Shown here: positions 16,795 through 25,300 of the stretch, one piece after another
Position numbering within the stretch: position 1 is the stretch's first letter
How the letters are laid out: the number at the start of each line of letters is the position of its first letter
From: Streptomyces curacoi
Lineage (GTDB): Bacteria > Actinomycetota > Actinomycetes > Streptomycetales > Streptomycetaceae
Direction: 5' to 3'
Length of the DNA: 64,000 nt
NCBI RefSeq assembly: GCF_001513975.1
Contig: NZ_KQ947984.1
Span: 820,226-884,225 of the forward strand
Notes under the pieces: model-generated
Seen by the model: only the letters and a program-made list of their open reading frames with translations
The model's database searches: none
What the model was told of the DNA's origin: nothing
Program-made: the position numbers and the translations under genes

Positions 16795-16866
16795 TGGCGG
16801 CTGCGGGTGCGTGGGTGCTTGTCGCGCCCACGCGGCGGAGCCGCATGGTGATACGGCCCGCGCCCC
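16795..16866. repeat. Dispersed Streptomyces-type intergenic repeat with hairpin
   Basis: The 104-base gap between the GH43 and GH51 genes is mostly a sequence of the kind I recognise from many Streptomyces intergenic regions (CTTGTCGCGCCCACGCGGCG, then GGAGCCGCAT, ending CCCGCGCCCCT). It contains a tight hairpin GCGGC-GGA-GCCGC at 16832-16844. Inside this operon it may reduce or stabilise the mRNA between the two enzymes. Confidence 0.6.
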
Positions 16867-17834
16867 TAGCGGGCGATCGGCCAGCCGTCGGCTGTCCAGT
16901 GCAGTTTGTTCAGGCCCAGTTTCGGGGTGCCTTCGTCCTCTGCGTCGTAGTAGTGGTAGGCCAGCCAGTCGTGGCCCTTGGCGCGGAACACGGACTGGCC
17001 GCCCGTGCCGACATACCGGCCGTGTCCGGCCAGGAGCAGGTCGCCGCCGCCCTCCAGCAGCGGCTTGCCCGTGCTGTCCACGTACGGGCCGGTGACCGAC
17101 GTCGAGCGGCCCACCCGGATCTTGTACGTCGAGTTCACGCCCGAGCAGCACTGGTCGTAGGACGCGAAGAGGTAGTAGTGGCGGCCGTGCTTCACGATGT
17201 CCGGGCCTTCGACCGCGTAGGGGGCGTCGGGGCGGGTCGCGAGGTGGTGAACCGGTGCTCCCTCCCGCGCCTTGCCGGTCGAGCGGTCCAGCTCCACCAT
17301 GCGGATGCCGGTCCAGTACGAGCCGAACGCCATCCACAGCTTGCCGTCCGTCTTGATCAGCGCCGGGTCGATGGCGTTCCAGGAGTCCGTGCGCTCGGAC
17401 GCGAAGACCTTGCCGTGGTCGGTCCACGTGCCGGGCCGGCCGCTCGGTGACGTGGCGACACCGATCGCCGAGTGGTTGCTGCCCCAGGACGAAACGGCGT
17501 AGTACAGCCAGTACTTGCCGGACCGGTAGGAGATGTCGGGGGCCCAGGGGTCACCGGTGTCGTTGTACTCGTACCACCAACTCGGCGGCTCGGCGAAGGC
17601 ATTGCCCGCGTCCTGCCAGTGCTTCAGGTCCTTGGAGAGACGGGCGCCGATCACACCGCCCGTCGAGTAGGCCACGTAGCCACCGGACTTGAGGCGGATG
17701 ACGGTGGGGTCGTGGATGATCTGCCGGCCGGTGACCGGGAGCGGATCGGGGTAGGTCACGTCCGCCTCGGCCGTGGTCGGCAGCAGGGCCACCACCGCCG
17801 CGGCCAGCAGTGCGGCGAGTCCGGGTCTCTTCAC
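16866..17834 (-). CDS. Secreted GH43 endo-alpha-1,5-L-arabinanase
   Basis: 322 residues with the signal peptide MKRPGLAALLAAAVVALLP and a cleavage site near AEA-DV. The GH43 catalytic residues appear in IIHDPTVIR, AIDPALIK and AVEGPDIVK, with WAPDISYRSGKYWLYYAVSS and FGSYWTGIRM as in the paralogue at 3707-4693. It would release arabino-oligosaccharides outside the cell for the ABC importer encoded just upstream. It lies 21 bases after the permease gene and is the fourth gene of the operon. Confidence 0.92.
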   Translation of the reverse strand: MKRPGLAALLAAAVVALLPTTAEADVTYPDPLPVTGRQIIHDPTVIRLKSGGYVAYSTGGVIGARLSKDLKHWQDAGNAFAEPPSWWYEYNDTGDPWAPDISYRSGKYWLYYAVSSWGSNHSAIGVATSPSGRPGTWTDHGKVFASERTDSWNAIDPALIKTDGKLWMAFGSYWTGIRMVELDRSTGKAREGAPVHHLATRPDAPYAVEGPDIVKHGRHYYLFASYDQCCSGVNSTYKIRVGRSTSVTGPYVDSTGKPLLEGGGDLLLAGHGRYVGTGGQSVFRAKGHDWLAYHYYDAEDEGTPKLGLNKLHWTADGWPIAR

Positions 17835-17855
17835 GTCAGGCTCTCCTCAGGACGG

Positions 17856-18704
17856 TCACTGTCCGGCCAGACCCGTGTGGGCGACGCCCGCCACGATCTG
17901 CCGCTGGAAGAAGACGAAGACGATGATCAGGGGCAGGCCCGCCATCAGGCCGCCGGCCATGAGCTGGGCCCACTGGATGCCGTAGGAGTTCATGACCGTC
18001 GCGATGCCGTTCGGCATGGTCATCAGGTCGGGGTTGTTGGTCACCATGTAGGGCCAGAGGAAGTTGTTCCACGAGGCGATGAAGGTGAAGATGCCGACCG
18101 CGGCAAGGGAGGGGCGGGCGAGCGGGACGACGATCGTGAAGAAAACCCGCCAGCGGCCCGCGCCGTCGATGAACGCGGCTTCCTCCAGCTCGCGCGGGAT
18201 GCCCTGGAAGAACTTGTAGAGGATGTAGACCATCGCGGCGGGCGCGCACTGCGGCAGGATCATGCCCCAGTAGGTGTCGACCATCCCCATCTGCTGGACC
18301 GTGGTGAACAGGGGGACGCCGAGGACGGCCGGGGAGATCATCAGGCCCGCCATGACCACGGCCATCAGGACGCTCTTGCCGCGGAACTCGGTGCGGGCGA
18401 AGCCGTATCCGGCGAGGGCGCTCACCAGCAGGACGACGGACGTCACGCAGACGGAGACGACCAGGGAGTTCACGAACCAGTTGGTGATGTTGCCGGTCTC
18501 GAAGAGGGCCGTCCACGCCTGGCCCGTCCAGTCCTGCGGCAGCCAGTGCGGGGGCACCGCCACCGCCTCGGTCTCCGACTTGAGCGAGGTGAACAGGGCC
18601 CAGGCGAAGGGCGCGAGGAAGACCACGGAGACGGCCGTGCCGAGGAGGGTGAGGATGATCTGGCTGGGGGTCCATGCCTTGCGGGGCGGTGCGGCCATGC
18701 TCAT
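17856..18704 (-). CDS. Sugar ABC transporter permease, MalG type
   Basis: 282 residues, about six membrane helices, with a periplasmic-loop pattern typical of CUT1 permeases. The cytoplasmic EAA loop is EEAAFIDGAGRWRVFFTIV, which couples to the ATPase. The stretch SWNNFLWPYMVT is common in MalG-like subunits. The upstream permease overlaps it by four bases. No ATPase gene is present in the operon; in Streptomyces the shared ATPase MsiK serves many such importers. Confidence 0.93.
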   Translation of the reverse strand: MSMAAPPRKAWTPSQIILTLLGTAVSVVFLAPFAWALFTSLKSETEAVAVPPHWLPQDWTGQAWTALFETGNITNWFVNSLVVSVCVTSVVLLVSALAGYGFARTEFRGKSVLMAVVMAGLMISPAVLGVPLFTTVQQMGMVDTYWGMILPQCAPAAMVYILYKFFQGIPRELEEAAFIDGAGRWRVFFTIVVPLARPSLAAVGIFTFIASWNNFLWPYMVTNNPDLMTMPNGIATVMNSYGIQWAQLMAGGLMAGLPLIIVFVFFQRQIVAGVAHTGLAGQ

Positions 18705-19636
18705 CGGGCGGCCTCCTCACGGTTGCGCAGCAGCCACATCCTCGCCAGGGCGACGGCCGCGATGATCACGAAGAAGATGATGGAGATCGCGGAGGCGTAG
18801 CCCACGCGGTAGCTGGTGAAGCCCTCTTCGAGGGTGTACTGGACGAAGGTGCGGGTGGAGTTCTCCGGGCCGGGGCCGAAGTCCAGCATCACCACGGCCT
18901 GGTCGAAGACCTGGAGCGAGGCGAGGATCTGCAGGGCGATGACGAGGCCGGTGATGTTGCGCAGCATGGGAAGCGTGATGTGGACCATGCGGTGCCAGGC
19001 ATTGGCGCCGTCCAGCTTGGCGGCCTCGTAGAGGTGGTCGGGGATGGACTGGAGCGCGGCGAGGTAGAGCAGGAAGCTGAAGCCGACCGTCCACCACAGG
19101 GTGGTGATGACGATGGCGAGCATCGCGTACGACTTGTCGGTCAGCCACGGGGTGTCGATGCCGAAGACGTAGTTGATCATTCCCGTGCCCGGGTTGAACA
19201 GCCACTGCCACAGGTTGCCCGCGACGGTGGAGGGCAGCAGGAACGGGGCGAAGAAGCACAGCCGCCACAGCCATTTGCCGCGCTCGATGTGGTGGGCGAG
19301 CATCGCGAGGAGGAAGGCGAGGACCGTGATGCAGGGGACGACCAGGAGCGTGAAGTACGCGCTGTGGCCGAGGGCGTCCCACATCAGCGGGTCCTTGAGG
19401 GCCTCGCGGTAGTTGTCGAGGCCGACGAAGCTCTCGCCGTCGCCGGTGATGTTGGCGTCCGTGAAGCTGAGGTAGACGCCGCGCAGCAGCGGCCAGATCA
19501 CGAACAGGGCGAAGAGCACCAGGAACGGGGCGACGAACCAGCCGCCGTGCTGGAAGCCCCGCCTCCGGCGCAGGGTGGCGCTGTCGGCGGCGGTCTTGGC
19601 GCGTGGCGGGGCGAGGACGGTCTCAGCGGTGGTCAT
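18701..19636 (-). CDS. Sugar ABC transporter permease, MalF type
   Basis: 311 residues from ATG 19636. After a charged N-terminus there are six predicted helices (first WFVAPFLVLFALFVIWPLL). The EAA loop is YEAAKLDGANAWHRMVHI. It pairs with the next permease to form the channel for arabino-oligosaccharides, as judged from the neighbouring arabinanases. Overlaps of four bases on both sides show tight translational coupling with the binding-protein and MalG genes. Confidence 0.93.
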   Translation of the reverse strand: MTTAETVLAPPRAKTAADSATLRRRRGFQHGGWFVAPFLVLFALFVIWPLLRGVYLSFTDANITGDGESFVGLDNYREALKDPLMWDALGHSAYFTLLVVPCITVLAFLLAMLAHHIERGKWLWRLCFFAPFLLPSTVAGNLWQWLFNPGTGMINYVFGIDTPWLTDKSYAMLAIVITTLWWTVGFSFLLYLAALQSIPDHLYEAAKLDGANAWHRMVHITLPMLRNITGLVIALQILASLQVFDQAVVMLDFGPGPENSTRTFVQYTLEEGFTSYRVGYASAISIIFFVIIAAVALARMWLLRNREEAAR

Positions 19637-20991
19637 GCGGCCGTACCTCCTTGTGCGGCGGTTCTGCCGTCCATGGGGTTCTTCATGGCGAGCAGCGTGG
19701 TGAGCTCGCTCCTCATCCGGCGGGCGACGGCCTCGGGCCGGGCGGAGCCCATCGTCGAGGAGACGACGACCGGGCCGACGCGCTGGGCGAGGATGCCGGT
19801 GGAGCCCGCGAACCAGACCTTCGGCTCGGTGGCCTGGTGGTCCATGGCGGAGACGTACTCGCTCTGCGGGTTCAGCTTCTGGTACGCGGGGGTGGACAGG
19901 GTGGGCGTGTAGGCGGGGATGTGCCCGCCTGCCGCCCACTGCTGGGCGTGCCGGACGATGTGGGCGGCGAGCCGGTGGGCGCCCTCGTTGGCGGCGCCGC
20001 CCCGGTCGGCCTGGTGGGGCAGCACGAAGGCGTGGGACTCGGCGTGAGTGGCCTGCCTGCCGAACACGGGCGGCAGCGGGACGGCTCCGTAGTCGATTTT
20101 CGCGCTGTCGAAGACCGGCACCGACCAGTTGCCCTCCCAGACGAAGGGGGCGCCGTTGACGAACTGTTCGGCGCCCGCCTGGCCGCCGAAGCCGGGGTTG
20201 GCGTACCCGTCGGTGAGGTGCCGGCGCAGGAACTCCAGGACCTGGACGGCCTTGTCGGTGTCGAAGGTGACCTCGGCGCCCGCGGCGTCGAACCAGGTGC
20301 CGCCGAGCTGGGTGTAGAAGGCGACGAAGAACCACCACTGGAAGTTCTGGTCGTTGTGCCAGAAGCCGATGGTCTGCAGGCCCTTCTTGGTGGCCTTCCT
20401 GGCCTCCTTGAGGACGTCGAACCACTCGTCGGCCGACGTCACGGGGACGATCCGGCCGTCGTCGCCGAGCAGCCCCGCCTTCTTCAGCACGTCCTTGCGG
20501 TAGAAGCAGAGCTGGACGTGGACGTCGAGCGGCAGGGCGTAGAGCTTGCCGTCGATGACGCCGCGGTTCCAGAGCTGGGGGTTGAAGTCCCGTTTGTGCA
20601 CGCCGTACTTGGCGAGCAGGTCGACGTCCCAGGCGTCCAGGAGGCGGCCGGGTGAGAAGCCGGTGACCCGGCCCATGTGCATCACGCCGAGGTCCGGTGC
20701 GCGGTTGCCGGCCGCCGCCATGGCGAGCTTGGTGTAGAAGGGGTTGCCCCACTGGAGGGTGGAGTCCTTCACCTCGATGGCGGGGTTGGCCTTACGGAAG
20801 GCGTCCAGCATCGCGATCATGTTGGCGCCGTCGCCGCCGCTGAAGAGGTTCCAGTACCGCACCCGGGTACGCGCGTTCGAGGCGAGTGCGTCGGCACCCG
20901 TGCCGAGCGCCGCGAAGCCGAAGCTGCCGGCCACCCCCAGTCCGCCGAGCGTGGCCAGAAGTTGCCTGCGGTTCAGGCCAGGTCGTCCCAT
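19633..20991 (-). CDS. Extracellular sugar-binding protein of ABC importer (Tat-type signal)
   Basis: 452 residues from ATG 20991. The N-terminus has LNRRQLLATLGGLGVAGS, a twin-arginine signal (RRQLL). I see no lipobox cysteine, so lipid anchoring is doubtful. The mature protein fits family-1 solute-binding proteins: RVRYWNLFSGGDGANM, KANPAIEVK, PDLGVMHMGR, PLDVHVQLCFYRKDVL and PFVWEGNWSVP. It delivers the ligand, probably arabino-oligosaccharides, to the two permeases. First gene of the operon; the predicted leader from its promoter is about 45 bases. Confidence 0.92.
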   Translation of the reverse strand: MGRPGLNRRQLLATLGGLGVAGSFGFAALGTGADALASNARTRVRYWNLFSGGDGANMIAMLDAFRKANPAIEVKDSTLQWGNPFYTKLAMAAAGNRAPDLGVMHMGRVTGFSPGRLLDAWDVDLLAKYGVHKRDFNPQLWNRGVIDGKLYALPLDVHVQLCFYRKDVLKKAGLLGDDGRIVPVTSADEWFDVLKEARKATKKGLQTIGFWHNDQNFQWWFFVAFYTQLGGTWFDAAGAEVTFDTDKAVQVLEFLRRHLTDGYANPGFGGQAGAEQFVNGAPFVWEGNWSVPVFDSAKIDYGAVPLPPVFGRQATHAESHAFVLPHQADRGGAANEGAHRLAAHIVRHAQQWAAGGHIPAYTPTLSTPAYQKLNPQSEYVSAMDHQATEPKVWFAGSTGILAQRVGPVVVSSTMGSARPEAVARRMRSELTTLLAMKNPMDGRTAAQGGTAA

Positions 20992-21005
20992 TCCCTGCCC
21001 TAACT

Positions 21006-21072
21006 GTTCGAGATATCGAATTGTGCACGTAACTTCGAACGGGACCGTAGGGCGCAAGCGCTTTCCAGTCAA
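21006..21072 (-). promoter_or_regulatory. Promoter, LacI-like site and TTCGAA boxes of the arabino-oligosaccharide operon
   Basis: On the minus strand TTGACT (21072-21067), 17 bases, then TACGGT (21049-21044). The spacer holds a palindrome around AAGCGCTT (21056-21063), close to LacI/CcpA-type operators. Past the start site are TTCGAA (21034-21039) and ATCGAA (21015-21020), again 19 bp apart, and a third variant TTCGAG at 21007-21012. The -10 and the TTCGAA boxes match those at 4734-4792, so one regulator probably controls both operons, with an additional LacI-type regulator here. Confidence 0.6.
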
Positions 21073-21225
21073 TGCCTTGGGCATGAATTCCGAGCGAGAG
21101 CGGGCCGGAGCACAAGCGGCAGCGGTCGTTCCCGTTTGAACCACGGTCGCCGGATCGCATGACGGGGACACTTCGGGCCGCGTAGGCTCGAACGGCCGCC
21201 GAGCGGCGGCAGGACAGGGGGTGCG

Positions 21226-21843
21226 ATGGACATCGCGGGCGCGCGCAAGAGGGCGGCCCGGGTCGCTTCGGTGCTACGGCTGCGGCGCTCACATGCCGCC
21301 GCCGGGATGCGCGACCTGGCCTCCGATCTGAGCGCGGCTCTGCGTGCCAGACCCCATCCCCCGGCCGATGTCGGCGAGTTGTGCCACGCGCTGTGCGCGG
21401 AGATGAGCGCGCGACGCGGCGGACGGCCCGTCGAGCTGCGCTTCGAGCGGTTTCCCGACGAGATCGAGGTGACCGGGCTGTGGGTGGAGTTCCAGGACTT
21501 CGACCTGGTCATCGTCGAGGAGCGGGCCGAGGCGATGCAGCAACTGGTCATCCTCGGCCATGAGCTGTGGCACCTGCACGCCGGGCACGGCCACCACCAC
21601 ACGGCCGGTACGGCCGCCGCGCACGCGCTCGCCGGCAGGCCGGCCTGGAACGACATCGCCCTCGCGGTGGCCGCCCGCGACGGCTCCCGGGAGCGGGACG
21701 AGGCCGAGGCCGACGACTTCGGGCACCGGCTGGCCGCCGCCTTCCGGCCGCTGCTGTCGGGCGGGGGCGGCAGGGACGTACCCCTCGATCCCGTGCAGCG
21801 GTCCCTCGGCTACCGCGGCCGGCGTGGGGGTGCGGCACCGTGA
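21226..21843 (+). CDS. ImmA/IrrE-like zinc metalloprotease
   Basis: 205 residues. The zinc motif HELWHLHAGHG starts at H112, with ERDEAEADDFGHRLA downstream supplying the third ligand. Such proteins cleave or inactivate a partner repressor in ImmA/ImmR-type switches; in Streptomyces annotation they are often labelled toxin components without proof. No XRE partner lies directly beside this copy. Its stop overlaps the start of the membrane-protein gene by four bases (GTGA). A related pair lies at 24800-26502. Confidence 0.8.
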   Translation: MDIAGARKRAARVASVLRLRRSHAAAGMRDLASDLSAALRARPHPPADVGELCHALCAEMSARRGGRPVELRFERFPDEIEVTGLWVEFQDFDLVIVEERAEAMQQLVILGHELWHLHAGHGHHHTAGTAAAHALAGRPAWNDIALAVAARDGSRERDEAEADDFGHRLAAAFRPLLSGGGGRDVPLDPVQRSLGYRGRRGGAAP

Positions 21844-23066
21844 CGCTGGCGCTGACCCCCGTCGGGTTCGTCAACGAGTTCTACCCGAACTTCTGGTGGA
21901 TCCCCGCCGGGATCCTGGCCGCCGCCCTGGCCATCAAGCTGCCCAGCATCATCCGGCTCTGGAAGGATCCGCTGCTGCGTGCGGTCGGCGGGCTGCTGCT
22001 GCTCGCCTGCGCGGTGTTCGTGTTCGTGGCGCCGTCGACGATCGCCCGGGTCAACCGGCTCACCGGGGTGCCGAACTTCTCCGGGCCGTGGGTGTACTCC
22101 CTGCTCACCGCGTTCTGCGCGTCCTGCCTGCTGCTGATCATCACCTGGCGCAACGGCCTGTCCGACCGCTCGGCCGGCACCCGGCGCGCCATGCGCGGGG
22201 TCGTCGCCGTGTACTTGAGTGTGATCGTCGCGATGTGGGTGCTGTTCGCGCTCGCGGACGTGCCCGTGGAGCGGCTGCGGGACCTGGACACGTACTACGC
22301 CAACACGCCGTACATGCGCGAGATGATCGTGCTGTATCTGCTCGCGCACACCACTGCCGCCCTGGTCACCAACTGGCTGATCTGGAACTGGATCCGCACC
22401 GACGGACTCGATGCCTGGCTGCGCTGGGGCCTGAAGTTCCTAGGCGTCGGCTACGCGCTGCAGTTGGTCTTCGACGCCGCCAAGCTCACCGCCGTGGCGA
22501 CCCGTTGGACCGGCCGGAACCTGGACTGGCTGAGCACGGCCGTGGCGCCGCCCATCGCCTGTCTGTCCGCCGTCCTGGTCGCGGTGGGCTTCATCCTTCC
22601 GCACGCGGGCCAGTACCTGCACGACCGCTGGCGCGTGCGGCTCGCCCACCACGAACTGCGGCCGCTGTACCTGCTGATGAAGACGGTCAACGGCAGGGGC
22701 GTCCCCTTCGTCCTGCGCGCCACCCCGGAACTGCGGCTGATCCGCCGGGAGACGTTCATCCGCGATGTGCTGCTGCCGCTCGCGCGCTTCATCGACGAGG
22801 AGCGGCGCGGCCGTTCCTACGACGCCGCGCTCGCCCTCGGCCGCCCACCGGAGAGGGCGAAGGCCCTGGCCGCCGCGGTGGCCATCCTGGACGCCGTCGA
22901 CGCCAGGAACGAGGCACGGGAGGGCGACAGCGGCGGCGATCCCGACACCACGGACCTCCTCCGCGAGATCGGCGCCGTGTCACGGGCCCTGCGCCACAGC
23001 GAGGACATCCGGGCGGTACGGGCCCGGGCGGGGGCCGCGACGGACGGCGTACGGGTCACCAACTGA
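21840..23066 (+). CDS. Multi-pass membrane protein, MAB_1171c family (paralogue 1)
   Basis: 408 residues from GTG 21840. Residues about 1-260 contain seven or so hydrophobic helices; the rest is a soluble helical tail. The segment DLDTYYANTPYMREMIVLYL is almost identical in the two paralogues downstream, as is VNRLTGVPNF near residue 75. The family is annotated as putative transporters, but no substrate is known; the fixed pairing with ImmA/IrrE-like proteases suggests a membrane sensor or target. Its 3-prime end resembles the tandem repeats that follow (see 23067-23600). Confidence 0.8.
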   Translation: MTLALTPVGFVNEFYPNFWWIPAGILAAALAIKLPSIIRLWKDPLLRAVGGLLLLACAVFVFVAPSTIARVNRLTGVPNFSGPWVYSLLTAFCASCLLLIITWRNGLSDRSAGTRRAMRGVVAVYLSVIVAMWVLFALADVPVERLRDLDTYYANTPYMREMIVLYLLAHTTAALVTNWLIWNWIRTDGLDAWLRWGLKFLGVGYALQLVFDAAKLTAVATRWTGRNLDWLSTAVAPPIACLSAVLVAVGFILPHAGQYLHDRWRVRLAHHELRPLYLLMKTVNGRGVPFVLRATPELRLIRRETFIRDVLLPLARFIDEERRGRSYDAALALGRPPERAKALAAAVAILDAVDARNEAREGDSGGDPDTTDLLREIGAVSRALRHSEDIRAVRARAGAATDGVRVTN

Positions 23067-23600
23067 CGCCGCCCACCAGATGTTCTGCGCGCCCGCCCCT
23101 GCCACGGCACCCCCGGAGTCCACGGTGCGCCGAGACCCAAGCCGCTCGGGCCGCCGCGCGAGGACATCCGGGCCGCCCAACGGAAGTTGCGCACGCCCGC
23201 CCCACCCACGGCACCGCCGCAGTCCGCGGCGCGCCGAAACCGAAGCCGCCCCGGCCGCCGAGCGAAGACATCCGGACCGCGCGGGCCCGGGCGAGACCCC
23301 GCTGCACGGCGTACCGGCCGCCGGCTGACACCGCCCAACGGAAGTTGCGCACGCCCGCCCCACCCACGGCACCCTCGCAGTCCACGGTGCGCCGAAACCG
23401 GAGCCGCCCCGGCCGCCAAGCGAAGACATCCGGACCGCGCGGGCCCGGGCGGAGACCCCGCTGCACGGCGTACCGGTCGCCGGCTGGCACCGCCCAACGG
23501 AAGTTGCGCACCCCCCTGCCACGGCACCCTCGCAGTCCACGGTGCGCCGAGACCGAAGGCGCCCGGCCGCCGAGCGAGGACACGCGGTGGCCGGTGCGTG
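23067..23600. repeat. Degenerate tandem repeat, period about 159 bp, related to the end of the preceding gene
   Basis: Copies begin at AACGGAAGTTGCGCAC near 23179, 23337 and 23496, with a partial earlier copy from about 23083. Each carries TCCACGGTGCGCCGA-, GACATCCGGACCGCG-, GGGCCCGGGCG- and CACGGCGTACCGG-like blocks. The last three also occur, in the same order, at 23005-23060 inside the final codons of the membrane-protein gene. The array therefore looks like successive tandem duplications of the gene end plus flank, since diverged. Confidence 0.7.
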
Positions 23601-24084
23601 GACGAGGTGCGTGCGGTGTCGCCGGTCTCCGGGGAACGGGCCGGACCGGCGTTCGGGGCGACGCCCCGCAGATCTTCGGCGGGAGGCCTGAAGCGGCTTC
23701 AACCGGCCGGCCGTTCCGGGAGTCCATACGGGGCCCCGGGCGCCGCTCCCCCATAGGCAGCGCCCGGAACACCCGTAGCGGGCCGAGGCCGCCTCGGTCA
23801 ACGGCGAGCCGGCAGTGCTCGCGTCCCCCGTCGAGGCTGGCCTCGGCCTCATCCGGCCGCGTCAAGAGGCGGGTGCGCGGCCGGTGTCACCAGACGCAGG
23901 CGCAGAAGCGGAATGCGTCTGTCTGTGACGCGATCATTGCCCGTGGTGACGTCGACTGTCAACTATTACTGCCAAAGACGGCAGCTATTCCTGCCTCCCC
24001 GCTGGCCGCGACCGGTGCGACCCGATACTCTCCCGTCAGCCCCAGCCACGGACCCGGCGGACGCGCCCAGGGAGGGAGAACTCG
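23601..24084. other. Intergenic region before the XRE gene
   Basis: About 480 bases with no gene I can support. Codon-position bias is absent in all frames, and long frames here are only the result of high GC. The last 150 bases, with the A/T-richer stretch around 23930-23995 (e.g. CAACTATTACTGCC), are the likeliest site of the promoter for the gene at 24085. Confidence 0.5.
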
Positions 24085-24675
24085 GTGAGAGACGCCCACG
24101 CTTCCCTTGCCGAACTGCGCGAGCGCCTGGAGGAGCTGACCGGACAGCCGGGCCGGCTGGCCGAGGTGCTGGACGTGGCCGAACTGTCGTACCGCACCGG
24201 CATCCCCACCGACACGGTCGCCGCCCTGCTGGCGGGGCGGAGCGTGCCGGAAACAAGTCTGAGCGACCGTGTGCGGCAACGGCTCGACTTCGTACGCGAG
24301 ACCCGGCGCCGCCCCGACGGCAAGCGGTACTCCCTGGACGAACTGGCCAGGATCGCCGGTACGAGCCGGCAGTGGCTGAGCGAGTGGCGCAGGAGCGGCC
24401 TGCCCAGCCTGGAACACGCCGACCGGATCCGCCGCCACTTCGACCTCCCGGCGGGCTTCTTCACCGCGGACGAGGCGGAGGCCCTGCACGCCGCGCTGCA
24501 GCCCGTGCTCAAGGAACTGGAGGCGAAGGCGGACCCGCTGGCCCCGCTGCGCACCCCCGGCTTCTACCGGCTGGCCAGGCGCGCCCCGCACATGTCGCCG
24601 CGCAAGCTGCAGGCGCTGGCCGAGTGGGCCGAGATGATCACGGAGAAGAACGCGGCGAACGAGGACGACCTCTGA
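24085..24675 (+). CDS. XRE-family regulator of the ImmA/IrrE cassette
   Basis: 196 residues starting at GTG 24085 after AGGGAGGGAGAA. Two helix-turn-helix-like segments are visible: AELSYRTGIPTDTVAALLAG (about residues 32-51) and DELARIAGTSRQWLSEWR (about 89-106). The second looks like the main DNA-reading helix pair. The tail (about 130-196) is helical and rich in Glu and Leu. It lies 124 bases upstream of the ImmA/IrrE-like gene and is the natural candidate for the repressor this protease would cleave. Confidence 0.8.
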   Translation: MRDAHASLAELRERLEELTGQPGRLAEVLDVAELSYRTGIPTDTVAALLAGRSVPETSLSDRVRQRLDFVRETRRRPDGKRYSLDELARIAGTSRQWLSEWRRSGLPSLEHADRIRRHFDLPAGFFTADEAEALHAALQPVLKELEAKADPLAPLRTPGFYRLARRAPHMSPRKLQALAEWAEMITEKNAANEDDL

Positions 24676-24799
24676 GAACCCCCCGCATCCTGCGGTTTTC
24701 GGCCATCCATGGCCGACCGTCGCCGCAGGAGGTGGCTGAAGCGACGCGGGACTTGGCATATTGCACAGGGTCGAACGTCCAGCAGCCACGGGGAGAACC

Positions 24800-25300
24800 G
24801 TGCGTACGAACAGGGAGATGCGTCGCCTCGCCGACGCCCTCATCGGCCCCATACGCGTGCCGGTCCCTGCGGAACCCGAGGCCCTGTTCCAGGCGGTCGT
24901 GGAGTCGGCCGTGCGATGGCGGGGGCGCCCGATCGTCGTCCACCGCGAGGTCTTCCCTCCGCACACCGCCAGCGGGCTGTGGCTGGAGCGCGAAACGCAT
25001 GACGACGTCATCGTCGACAAGCGGGCCGCCGTATGGCACCAGATCGTGATCTTCTGTCATGAGGTGTGGCACATGCACCAGCTGCGCGACGGCGCGGCCG
25101 GTCAGCAGGCCGCCGCCCGCTCCGACTTCACCCTCGCCGACGAGCAGGAGGCCGACCGGTTCGGCATGCTGATGGGCCGTCGGCTGCGCACCTGGCTGGA
25201 GGCCTCCGCGGACTCCGTCTTCGCCGCCGACGGAGGCGACGGGCAGGACATCGCCGGACGCATCGGGGCCGCGCTCAACTACCGCGGGACCCGGAGATGA
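24800..25300 (+). CDS. ImmA/IrrE-like zinc metalloprotease (second copy)
   Basis: 166 residues from GTG 24800, chosen because GGGGAG lies five bases before it. The zinc site is FCHEVWHMHQLRDG (H87-H91), with LADEQEADRFGMLMGRRL as the downstream ligand region. It is homologous to the copy at 21226 but shorter at both ends. The stop overlaps the next start (ATGA). In known ImmA/IrrE systems the protease acts on an XRE repressor after a signal; here the signal might come through the membrane proteins encoded next. Confidence 0.8.
   Translation: MRTNREMRRLADALIGPIRVPVPAEPEALFQAVVESAVRWRGRPIVVHREVFPPHTASGLWLERETHDDVIVDKRAAVWHQIVIFCHEVWHMHQLRDGAAGQQAAARSDFTLADEQEADRFGMLMGRRLRTWLEASADSVFAADGGDGQDIAGRIGAALNYRGTRR

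Noticed and set aside
21226..21843. Calling the ImmA/IrrE-like gene a toxin of a toxin-antitoxin pair
   Set aside because: The zinc motif supports a protease, but nothing in the sequence shows toxicity, and no antitoxin lies beside this copy.
23067..23600. CRISPR array
   Set aside because: The repeats are 158-159 bp long, degenerate and contiguous, without the short constant repeat and unique spacer pattern, and no cas genes are present.
22980..23865. Minus-strand frames of 270-290 codons over the tandem repeats after the first membrane-protein gene
   Set aside because: The repeated residues come from the DNA repeats; there is no start signal and no recognisable domain.
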